A DNA stretch of 64,000 bases from JACRBR01 sp964371355. GTDB lineage: Bacteria > Chloroflexota > Dehalococcoidia > DSTF01 > JACRBR01. The notes under the pieces were generated by a model that was not told the origin of the DNA, did not search any database, and saw nothing but the letters and a program-made list of their open reading frames with translations. Positions 51,228 to 58,414 of the stretch are shown piece after piece; position 1 is the stretch's first letter, and every line of letters starts with the position of its first letter. The position numbers and the translations under genes are program-made. Where the stretch lies: NCBI GenBank assembly GCA_964371355.1, contig CAYJMG010000007.1:1-64000 (forward strand), written 5' to 3'.

Positions 51228-53105
51228 ATGCGACTTCTTTCGATCCCCCGCCTGCGAGTCCCACGGGGAGTACGCCTGCGCCCGCCCCCCGGTCTGGGTG
51301 TGGTTGTGCGCGACGCGATCGGCCGGCCCGGGCCGCCGTTCCTGATGGCGGCGCTTGTCGCCGTGCTGGGGGGTGCACTCATCGCCATCGCTGTGAGCAT
51401 CGCGGCGGAGCGGTCGTCGGCCAGCAGGGCGGAGGCGCGCGCCGGTGCGGAGGCGGGGTCGTTCGCCGAACACAGCGCGACGCTGGCGACGGGCGATGCG
51501 TTCGGCGGGTACATCCAGCTCCTGCGCGATGCTGACGACGCGGAGGTCCGGAACATCGCGACACCGTCGGATCTCCGTACGAACGCGTTGCGCCGGCTGC
51601 TGGGTCTGAACACAAACCGGTTTTCGGGGCTGGCGGTCATCGATCTCGGCGGGAGCATCGTTGCGGCGACAGACGGCACGATGCTCGACGCGACGATGAG
51701 CCCGGCGTTCGCCGCGGTGCGCGCCAACCAGGGCAACGCGAACTCTGACATCATTCTCGATGAGGCGGGCCAGGCCGGGCACGTCGACTACGCCGCGATC
51801 CTGGTGGATGCGGCGGGGGAGCGCTGGGCCGTGCTGGTGGCCCGTGCGGATGCCGACGTGCTGTGGCAGACGACACTGCGCTCATCGATCGACGGCGGGC
51901 GCAACGTGATCATCAACCGCGAGGGCCAGCTGGCCGCTGGTGCGCCGGACGCGCTGCTGGGCGGGCCCTGGCGCGGCAGCGAGTTCGCGGGCGGGACCAT
52001 CCGGTCACGCGTCGCCGGCGTCGATTCGATTTGCGGCCTCGGACCGATCGCGCGGGGCACGCAGATCGACCATGAGTGGAACGTGGCATCGTGTCTGCCT
52101 GCAGCGACGGTGCTGGCGGGTTCGGGAGCCGTTGGCCGCGTGTGGTTGACGGCCATCGCCGCACTCGCCGCAGCGGGCATCGTCGGTAGCGCGCTGCTGC
52201 GTGTCTTCGCGCGGGAACCCGGGTCGGCGGCAGCGCCGGTGGCCCCGGCGCTGGACGCCGACAAAGACCCTGAGGCGGAGTCAGAGCCGGAGGCACCGCC
52301 GGTGCCGCCGGAGCCGGAAGAGCCGCTGCCGAACGTCGACGCGCGGACGCTCATCGCCGCGTACGAGGAGCGCAACGCGCGGCTGGCCACGCGGGTGCGG
52401 GAGTCCGTGCAGGCACGATTGCTGGTCGCATCGTCTCGCGTGGAAGAGGCAGCGGAGCTGTTCGAGGAAAGCCCCGACCTGGCGCGCGTGATGCTGGAGC
52501 GGGCGGGGACGGAGCTGGACGACCTGAACGAGCACGAGCTGCGGGCGCTGGGGCAGGAACTGTACCCGGACCTGGTGCGCCTGGGCCTGCCGGCCGCGCT
52601 GCGGGCGCTGCGCAAGGACGTGGGTGACCTGATCGAGGTGGAGGTGGATGCGGAGGCGGCGGCGGACAGCGTGGACGAAGGCAGCGACCGTTCGATCGGC
52701 ATGGCACGGCGCATCCTGCTGTACCGGCTGGCTCTGGACTCGCTGCGGCAACTAGCGGCAGCGGGGCTGGAAACGTGCACGGTAAGCCTCCGGCGGACGC
52801 CGGGCACGGTGTGGCTCTCGGTGAAGGGCCACGGCGAGACGGCGCCGCTGGACGAGGAAGCGCTGGTAGCCCACCGCCTGGGGGCCGAAGCGCACGGCGG
52901 GGAACTAACGCTGGACCACGCCGCCGACTCGGTGCAGATCGCGGTGGAGTTCGGTCAGGCGTCTGCTCTGGAAGGGGCTGGATCCGCTCCGGACAGCGGC
53001 GACGATGACGAGGACGTCGGCGGTGAGACGGAGTTGGCCGAGGCGCGTCCTGTCGAAACCGTCTCAGTTTCGGGCGACGTGGACACTGACGACGAAGCCG
53101 CCTAG
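51228..53105 (+). CDS. Membrane sensor-like protein with a degenerate kinase-like end
   Basis: A 625-residue protein. Helices at about 38-60 and 303-325 enclose an extracytoplasmic domain (about 65-300) of dCache-like appearance (FSGLAVIDLGGSIVAATDG). A Pro/Glu-rich linker (about 335-370) leads to a coiled helical region resembling the dimerisation domain of NarL-type kinases (ALGQELYPDLVRLGLPAALRALRKDV), then strands like the end of an HATPase (GTVWLSVKGHGETA, LGAEAHGGELTLD). No phospho-His, N-box or G-box is evident, so it is probably not an active kinase. It precedes the archaellins and may relay signals to the filament. Confidence 0.65.
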   Translation: MRLLSIPRLRVPRGVRLRPPPGLGVVVRDAIGRPGPPFLMAALVAVLGGALIAIAVSIAAERSSASRAEARAGAEAGSFAEHSATLATGDAFGGYIQLLRDADDAEVRNIATPSDLRTNALRRLLGLNTNRFSGLAVIDLGGSIVAATDGTMLDATMSPAFAAVRANQGNANSDIILDEAGQAGHVDYAAILVDAAGERWAVLVARADADVLWQTTLRSSIDGGRNVIINREGQLAAGAPDALLGGPWRGSEFAGGTIRSRVAGVDSICGLGPIARGTQIDHEWNVASCLPAATVLAGSGAVGRVWLTAIAALAAAGIVGSALLRVFAREPGSAAAPVAPALDADKDPEAESEPEAPPVPPEPEEPLPNVDARTLIAAYEERNARLATRVRESVQARLLVASSRVEEAAELFEESPDLARVMLERAGTELDDLNEHELRALGQELYPDLVRLGLPAALRALRKDVGDLIEVEVDAEAAADSVDEGSDRSIGMARRILLYRLALDSLRQLAAAGLETCTVSLRRTPGTVWLSVKGHGETAPLDEEALVAHRLGAEAHGGELTLDHAADSVQIAVEFGQASALEGAGSAPDSGDDDEDVGGETELAEARPVETVSVSGDVDTDDEAA

Positions 53106-53363
53106 CGGGGTTTCAGGGTGGCGGCACCCAATCCAAGATCAGCGTTATCCCCATTCACGCATCACAGACATATCACGACTCTTAACACAAAGCGACCGTT
53201 CGGATCGTGAAGGGCTTGCATCGGGCATGCCCGGCGGCCCGAAGGCGATCCGGGATGCCGGACTGGCATCGGTCAAGGAGGTGGCGACGCGAGCAAGAAA
53301 GTTCGGGGGAGGGCTCCGAATCGGGAGCATTGCCATTTCCAACAAGTACAGGAGGCTTCACGA
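53106..53363 (+). promoter_or_regulatory. Upstream region and leader of the archaellin genes
   Basis: A 258-base gap with an A/T-richer patch (ACATATCACGACTCTTAACA, about 53168-53187), then a structured stretch (GATGCC/GGCATC hairpin at 53254-53270), and AGGAGG at 53350-53355 with ideal spacing to the archaellin ATG. A promoter in the A/T-richer patch with a long leader is likely, but I cannot fix its -10. Confidence 0.45.
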
Positions 53364-53942
53364 ATGACTCGAATCAAGAACTTCATTCGCCGGCTCGGCG
53401 AGCAGCGGGGCATCACGGGACTCGAGACTGCGATCATCCTGATCGCGTTCGTGGTCGTCGCGGCGGTCTTCGCGTTCGTCGTGCTGAGCACGGGTCTCTT
53501 CAGCTCCGAGCGGAGCAAGGAGACGGTTTACGCGGGTCTGAACAAGACCCGGGGCAGCATGGAGCTGACGGGTGCCGTGGCCGCGACCTCTGATGGCACC
53601 GAGGTTACGGAGCTGCGTTTCGACGTGACGCTGGCGGCCGGCGGTTCGGCGGTCAACTGGGACGAGACGGCGACGGTGAACCAGACCATCGTCTCGTACA
53701 TCGACGACTCACTCGAGATCGACGACCTGACCTACGTGACGACGGTCATCTCCGGCGACTCGGACAAGCTGTTGGAGCCGGGTGAGCTGTTCGAGATCGC
53801 GCTAACGGGTCTGGCCGCGCTGACCGAGATCAACGAGAACGACAAGTTCACGCTTCAGGTCCAGCCGCCGTCGGGGTCGTACATGGTCATCGAGCGGACC
53901 ATGCCGCCGTCGATCGCTGAGACGATCGTCAACCTCAACTAA
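53364..53942 (+). CDS. arlB1: Archaellin 1 (class III signal peptide, archaellum filament subunit)
   Basis: A 192-residue filament protein. The class III signal peptide ends RRLGEQRG (about residue 16), before ITGLETAIILIAFVVVAAVF, with Glu at +5, exactly the archaellin/type IV pilin-like pattern cleaved by ArlK/PibD. The helix continues for ~35 residues, then a beta-rich head (GTEVTELRFDVTLAAGG...). NKT and NQT are possible N-glycosylation sites. It is closely similar to the next gene. A strong AGGAGG site suggests high expression, as expected for a filament subunit. Confidence 0.94.
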   Translation: MTRIKNFIRRLGEQRGITGLETAIILIAFVVVAAVFAFVVLSTGLFSSERSKETVYAGLNKTRGSMELTGAVAATSDGTEVTELRFDVTLAAGGSAVNWDETATVNQTIVSYIDDSLEIDDLTYVTTVISGDSDKLLEPGELFEIALTGLAALTEINENDKFTLQVQPPSGSYMVIERTMPPSIAETIVNLN

Positions 53943-53963
53943 ACGGAAGTACGGGAAGGTTTG

Positions 53964-53989
53964 GGCCCGGGGCACGGACGCCCCGGGCC
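53964..53989 (+). other. Strong hairpin between the two archaellin genes
   Basis: A perfect 10-bp stem, GGCCCGGGGC with GCCCCGGGCC, around ACGGAC, just after the first archaellin stop. No T-run follows. It could reduce read-through or protect the upstream mRNA end, so that the first archaellin is made in larger amounts. Confidence 0.8.
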
Positions 53990-54015
53990 ATCTCTCCAAC
54001 GCAGGGAGGCAGGAG

Positions 54016-54600
54016 ATGGATCGGCGCAAGGACGTGCGGCGGCTCCTCCAGGGGCAGCAGGGCATCACCGGCCTTGAAACCGCGATCATCTTGATCGCGT
54101 TCGTGGTTGTGGCGTCGGTGTTCGCCTTCGTTGTCCTCGCCACCGGACTCTTCAGTGCCGAGCGCAGCAAGGAAACGGTGCTGGCGGGACTGGCGAAAAC
54201 GCGGGGCAGCATGGAGCTTTCGGGCAGCGTCATCGCCACCTCCGACGGGACGGAAGTGACCGACATCTCCTTCGACGTGACGCTGGCAGCCGGGGGCTCG
54301 TCGGTGAACTGGGACGCGGCGGCCACGAACAACAAGACCGTCGTTTCCTACCGCGACGACGCTGTGGAAGTAGACAGCCTGACGTACACGACGACCGTCA
54401 TCGCCGGCGACACGGACGACCTGCTGGAGCCGGGCGAGCTATTCGAGATCACGCTGACGAGTGTGGACGCCGTTGCAGGCGTCGACATCAGTGAGAGCGA
54501 CACCTTCACGCTTCAGGTCCAGCCCGCCTCGGGAGCGGTGATGGTCATCCAGAGGACCCTGCCTCCGAGCATATCGGACACGATTGTCAACCTGAACTAG
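54016..54600 (+). CDS. arlB2: Archaellin 2
   Basis: A 194-residue paralogue of archaellin 1. The processing site QGQQG|ITGLETAIILIAFVV is the same, and by eye about two thirds or more of the residues match, including the shared end VQPxSGxxMVIxRTxPPSIxxTIVNLN. It was produced by tandem duplication. Multi-archaellin operons with a major and a minor subunit are usual in archaea. NNKT is a possible glycosylation site at the place of NQT in the first. GGAGGCAGGAG lies before the ATG. Confidence 0.94.
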   Translation: MDRRKDVRRLLQGQQGITGLETAIILIAFVVVASVFAFVVLATGLFSAERSKETVLAGLAKTRGSMELSGSVIATSDGTEVTDISFDVTLAAGGSSVNWDAAATNNKTVVSYRDDAVEVDSLTYTTTVIAGDTDDLLEPGELFEITLTSVDAVAGVDISESDTFTLQVQPASGAVMVIQRTLPPSISDTIVNLN

Positions 54601-54666
54601 CGTTGCGGTCGACAGGGGCGCGCCCGCGGCAAGTGGGCGCGGCAGGGTAGGAAAGGCAGGAATGCC

Positions 54667-55347
54667 GTGGAGAGCAGTGCCGCTCTCAGCAGCAAGGTCT
54701 CCGCGCTCGAAGACGAGATGCGGATCATCAAGGGTGAGGTGAAGCAGGTCCTCACCGAGATCCGCAGCGCCGTCCTCGCGCAGGACAGCCCGTTCGAGGA
54801 GGGGCCCAGCCGCCCTCGCGCGGTGCAGATCGTGCCGGCCGTCGTGGAGGAGCCCGCGCGAGTGGAGATCGTCATGCCGCGCATGGAGCCCGAACACCTG
54901 CCGACCGCGCACCCTGCGCAGCCGCCGCATAATGGGCCCGCACCGCACCCGGACCAGGCGGCAATTCACGCGCCGGCGCCCCCACACGACCCGTACGCAC
55001 CGCCGACGGGACACGCGCAGCCGCCACACGCGCCCGCCGTGCACCAGCAGGCCGCCGTCTCGCACACCGCGCGCTGGAGCCTGCTGACGGTCGCGAACCT
55101 GGCAGCCTGGGCGGAGGAAGCCATCCAGCGGGTGGGGGCGGAGCGGCTGACCATCCTGCTGGACCTGTGTGAGGTCGCCGGGTACTTGCCGCCGGAAGCG
55201 CGGCAGGCTCTGGCGCGTGTGTCGGAGTTGGAGATCGCGCCGCCGGATCGCCCGGCCTCGCCGATGGAAGTGACGGTGCTGCTGCGCCAGCTCGACGCCC
55301 TGCTGCAAGGCGAGCATGCGGATCAAGGGCCGCGGCTGATCTACTAG
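54667..55347 (+). CDS. ArlC/D/E-like archaellum protein
   Basis: A 226-residue cytoplasmic protein with three parts: a coiled coil (about 3-40, SSKVSALEDEMRIIKGEVKQVLTEI), a Pro/His-rich linker (about 48-135), and a C-terminal helical domain NLAAWAEEAIQRVGAERLTI, then LLDLCEVAGYLPPEARQALA. That domain has the spacing of the archaeal FlaD/E domain (W, VG-x-E-x-L, a LLD, a G-[WY]-[IL]-x-x-E run). In archaea ArlC/D/E form the cytosolic ring that links the motor to chemotaxis. The start is GTG 54667. Confidence 0.75.
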   Translation: MESSAALSSKVSALEDEMRIIKGEVKQVLTEIRSAVLAQDSPFEEGPSRPRAVQIVPAVVEEPARVEIVMPRMEPEHLPTAHPAQPPHNGPAPHPDQAAIHAPAPPHDPYAPPTGHAQPPHAPAVHQQAAVSHTARWSLLTVANLAAWAEEAIQRVGAERLTILLDLCEVAGYLPPEARQALARVSELEIAPPDRPASPMEVTVLLRQLDALLQGEHADQGPRLIY

Positions 55348-55387
55348 GCAAGGAACGTCTCACCCGGGGACGCTAAGGAGTGGCGTC

Positions 55388-55867
55388 ATCGATAAGGCAA
55401 TCACGACCGTCCTGCTTACCATCGCCGCGATCGTGGCCATCGTGGCCGTGACGAACGCGGTGCTGCCCGCCGTCAGCCGGACGACGGGCTCGCTGCTCGC
55501 GTCTTCGAACGCGGTGCAGGACCGCATCGCCAGCCAGATCGAGATCGTGCACGCGACGGGGGAGGACGGGAACCCGGACGCGAACGTGTGGGTGAAGAAC
55601 GTGGGCGCGGCGAAAATCGCGCCGCTGGACCGCATCGACGTGTTCTTCGGGCCGACGGGCGACTTCCAGCGCATCCCGTACGGAACGGACTCGAGCTGCA
55701 CGGCGCCGTGCTGGTACGAGACGCTGGAGAACGCGACGGAGTGGACGCCCACGGCCACGCTGCGCGTCACCGTGAAGGCGTCGGCCAACCTGGCGACGGG
55801 AACGACGTACTACGTGAAGGTGGTGACCCCGAACGGCACGCTGGATTCGAAGTACCTGACGGTGTAG
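55388..55867 (+). CDS. arlG: ArlG-like stator protein with a non-standard AUC start
   Basis: A 159-residue protein: an N-terminal membrane helix (DKAITTVLLTIAAIVAIVAVT) and an extracytoplasmic beta-sandwich (ANVWVKNVGAAKIAPLDRIDVFFGP...RIPYG). This is the ArlG/ArlF type, which anchors the motor to the outer layer. From the stop at 55337 to GTG 55433 no ATG, GTG or TTG occurs in frame, and starting at 55433 would lose most of the helix. An AAGGAG (55375-55380) stands seven bases before ATC 55388, so AUC is the probable start codon. Confidence 0.8.
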   Translation: MDKAITTVLLTIAAIVAIVAVTNAVLPAVSRTTGSLLASSNAVQDRIASQIEIVHATGEDGNPDANVWVKNVGAAKIAPLDRIDVFFGPTGDFQRIPYGTDSSCTAPCWYETLENATEWTPTATLRVTVKASANLATGTTYYVKVVTPNGTLDSKYLTV

Positions 55868-55872
55868 GCGCG

Positions 55873-56385
55873 ATGGAAACCAGCATCCCGGCCCTCTTCG
55901 TTGCAGCGATCTTCATGCTTGGCACCGTCCTGGTGGGGCGGGGCGGCTTCATCGGCATGGACGGCGTCGGCCAGTCGCTGCGTGCGTCGGAGGCGCGCAA
56001 CCTGGAGCGCACGGGTACCGAGCTGTCCGTCACCTCGACGTCAATCGACGGATCCGGCGCGAACATCACGATCACCGTGCGCAACGACGGACAGACGCCG
56101 ATCGGCGACTACTCCGCCATGGACGTGCTGGTGCAGTACTTCGGGGAGACAGGCACACGGTACGACAAGTGGATCGCGTACACCTCGGGCGCGCTGGCAT
56201 CGGATACGTGGACGACGGGGACGTTTACGGATGACATATTCGAGCCCGGAATCCTGAATTCCGGCGAGACGATGGAGATCCTAGTCCGGGTGAACCCCGT
56301 CGTGGGCGCCGGCACGACCAACAAGGCCGTGATCGCGTCCGAGCAGGGCGTGACGACGCAGACGCTGTTCTCGGGGCCGCCCTGA
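55873..56385 (+). CDS. arlF: ArlF-like stator protein
   Basis: A 170-residue protein: one N-terminal helix (SIPALFVAAIFMLGTVLVG), then a long amphipathic stretch and a beta-sandwich (NITITVRNDGQTPIGDYSAMDVLVQYF). The Asn-x-Gly-x-x-x-Ile pattern and the MDVLVQY strand match ArlF/ArlG. Assignment between F and G is tentative. It ends in a TGATG overlap with arlJ. Confidence 0.82.
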   Translation: METSIPALFVAAIFMLGTVLVGRGGFIGMDGVGQSLRASEARNLERTGTELSVTSTSIDGSGANITITVRNDGQTPIGDYSAMDVLVQYFGETGTRYDKWIAYTSGALASDTWTTGTFTDDIFEPGILNSGETMEILVRVNPVVGAGTTNKAVIASEQGVTTQTLFSGPP

Positions 56386-57989
56386 TGGCCTCTATGTTGA
56401 TGATCACGAAGTTACTGCCCGGCGCGAAGAAGGGCGGCCGGAGCGAGGCGATCGAGGAGGCCGCCAACTGGCAGCGTCCGACGTCGTTCTTTCGGCCCGC
56501 GCCGACCGAGTTCGACCTCATCACGCAGCTCACCTACATGTCCGCGCTGGCCACGGCGAACGTCGGGCGGGAGCAGCTGTTCGAGAAGACGGCCGAGCTG
56601 GGGTACAGCACGTCGGGCTACTTCCACCGTGTGCACCTGGTGGCGCAGAAGCTGAACTACGACTACGCGCGGGCATGCCAACTGGTGGCGGATGCGACGG
56701 ACAACGACATGCTGGAGAGCCTGCTGTTGCGGTTCTCAGCATCGCTGGCCTCCGGCGAGGCGGAGGCGACGTTCCTGGCGCGCGAGACCGAAGTACAGCT
56801 AGAGACGTACGCCCGCAAGTACGAGCGCGACCTGGAGACGCTGCAGAAGTGGACGGACTCCTTCGTGGCGTTGATGGTGTCGGTGACGCTAATCGTGGTC
56901 GTCTCGATGGTCTCGATGATGATCTACAGCGTCGGGACGCTCTTCATCCTGGGCCTCGCGACGGTGATGATCGGCATCGCCAGCATGGGCGGGTGGATCA
57001 TCTACCGGTCGTCGCCGGTGGAGCCCAAGACGCACAGGTTGCACGTGAAGTCGCACACGCAGGATCAGATGTTCCTGCTGGCGAGGATCCTTCTGCCGGT
57101 GGCGGCGCTGCTGGGTGTGGGGACTACGCTCGTGTTCAACGCGGGCGCGGGAATGATCGCGGCAGCGGTGACGATGGCGCCGGTCGGGGCGATGGCGTTC
57201 ATCGACGACAAGAAGGTCGACAGGTACGACAAAGACCTCTCGACCTTCTTGCGTGCGCTGGGCTCGATCGTCGGTGCCATCGGCACGACTGTTACGGACG
57301 GCCTGGGACGCATGAACCAGCGCTCGTTGGGGTCGCTGGAGCAGAACGTGCGCCGGCTGCACATCCGGCTGCGCTCGGCCATCAAGCCCGACCTCTGCTG
57401 GACGCGCTTCGTGGGGGAGACGGGGAGCGAGCTGGTCGACCGGTCAGTGAGCACATTCTGGGACACCATCAAACTGGGTGGCGACCCGGACAGCATCGGC
57501 TACCTGTCGTCGCTGCTGGCGCTCAAGATCTCGCTCCTGCGTGAGAGCCGGAAGCTGGTTTCACAGACGTTCATGATGCTGATGATCCCGCTGCACGCGG
57601 TGTTGCTGGGGGTGCTGCTGTTCGTCTCGGAGGTTATCGTCGTCTTCGCGGGCCAGCTCAACGCGGTGCAGGAGCAGGCGGCGGCAAGCTCGACCGACCC
57701 GTCGCTGACGGGCGGCACGGACGTCACGGCGGTACTCACGTTCGCGTCGCCGAACGTCGGGTTCATCCACGGGTTCGCATTGGTGGTGACGATCGTGTTG
57801 ACGATCGTGAATACCTGGGCACCGCACGCGGCCAGCGGCGGCCATCATCACCGCGTGTGGCTGTACGCGGCGATCATGCTGCTGATCTCCGGGCTGGCAC
57901 TCATGTTCGTCCCGTGGATGGTACACGGGCTATTCAACAGCGTGGCGGGTGACACGGCGACCAGCGGCGCCGCGATCCCGGAGATCTAG
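56385..57989 (+). CDS. arlJ: Archaellum membrane platform protein ArlJ (FlaJ)
   Basis: A 534-residue polytopic protein. A cytoplasmic N-terminal domain (about 1-155, ITQLTYMSALATANVGREQLFEKTA...) is followed by two helices (about 165-210), two more (about 230-265), a cytoplasmic domain with FLRALGSIVGAIGTTVTDGLG, and the last set of helices (about 395-530). The layout is the FlaJ/TadC double T2SSF repeat. It anchors ArlI. It lies at the end of the divergent operon from arlH and arlI. Confidence 0.92.
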   Translation: MASMLMITKLLPGAKKGGRSEAIEEAANWQRPTSFFRPAPTEFDLITQLTYMSALATANVGREQLFEKTAELGYSTSGYFHRVHLVAQKLNYDYARACQLVADATDNDMLESLLLRFSASLASGEAEATFLARETEVQLETYARKYERDLETLQKWTDSFVALMVSVTLIVVVSMVSMMIYSVGTLFILGLATVMIGIASMGGWIIYRSSPVEPKTHRLHVKSHTQDQMFLLARILLPVAALLGVGTTLVFNAGAGMIAAAVTMAPVGAMAFIDDKKVDRYDKDLSTFLRALGSIVGAIGTTVTDGLGRMNQRSLGSLEQNVRRLHIRLRSAIKPDLCWTRFVGETGSELVDRSVSTFWDTIKLGGDPDSIGYLSSLLALKISLLRESRKLVSQTFMMLMIPLHAVLLGVLLFVSEVIVVFAGQLNAVQEQAAASSTDPSLTGGTDVTAVLTFASPNVGFIHGFALVVTIVLTIVNTWAPHAASGGHHHRVWLYAAIMLLISGLALMFVPWMVHGLFNSVAGDTATSGAAIPEI

Positions 57990-58006
57990 GCAGGGAGGTG
58001 GAACCC

Positions 58007-58405
58007 GTGAGCGACCCCGAGAACAGGACACGGCGGTTAGCGCCAGATGAACCTGAGCCGTGGCTGAAGGTGCCGGCCTCTGCGCGGTCGCCGGAACGGT
58101 ACCGGTTCGCGGATCCGCCGGCTGAAGGAGAGGTGGAGGAGGACGATGAAGACATCGAATTTCTCTCGGCGCTGGCCCGCCAAGCCGAACGCGAGGCAGC
58201 GGCGACGCGCGAAGTCCGGCCCGCGCCGGCCCGCCGCTTCAACGTGCTGGCGGATACCACGCTGGACGTGTTCCGGGACACCAACGTCGAACAGCCGCGT
58301 CCGCGCGTGCTGCGCAACATAGTGGTCGAGCCCGTCGAGATGGACGACCTGCTCGAGCAGCTCTCTACAACTGCGGCCGCGCTGCGCCGGCGGCGAGCCG
58401 CCTAG
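58007..58405 (+). CDS. Small protein sharing a C-terminal domain with the gene at 47974
   Basis: A 132-residue protein with a charged, Pro-rich N-terminus (about 1-80) and a C-terminal segment TTLDVFRDTNVEQPRPRVL, then MDDLLEQLSTTAAALRRRR, which lines up with the end of the protein at 47974 (LLD-F, V-L, DDLLEQL/EDLISEL, AAAL). The start is GTG 58007 with GGGAGG just upstream. Its place directly after arlJ suggests an archaellum-linked role (inference). Confidence 0.75.
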   Translation: MSDPENRTRRLAPDEPEPWLKVPASARSPERYRFADPPAEGEVEEDDEDIEFLSALARQAEREAAATREVRPAPARRFNVLADTTLDVFRDTNVEQPRPRVLRNIVVEPVEMDDLLEQLSTTAAALRRRRAA

Positions 58406-58414
58406 GCGAATGCG

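Noticed and set aside
53364..57989. Bacterial type IV pilus or Tad pilus locus instead of archaellum
   Set aside because: The subunits have archaellin-type ITGLETAIILIAFVV processing sites, and ArlH, ArlG, ArlF and the FlaI-type ATPase are present. No PilC, PilD, RcpA or secretin gene is seen.
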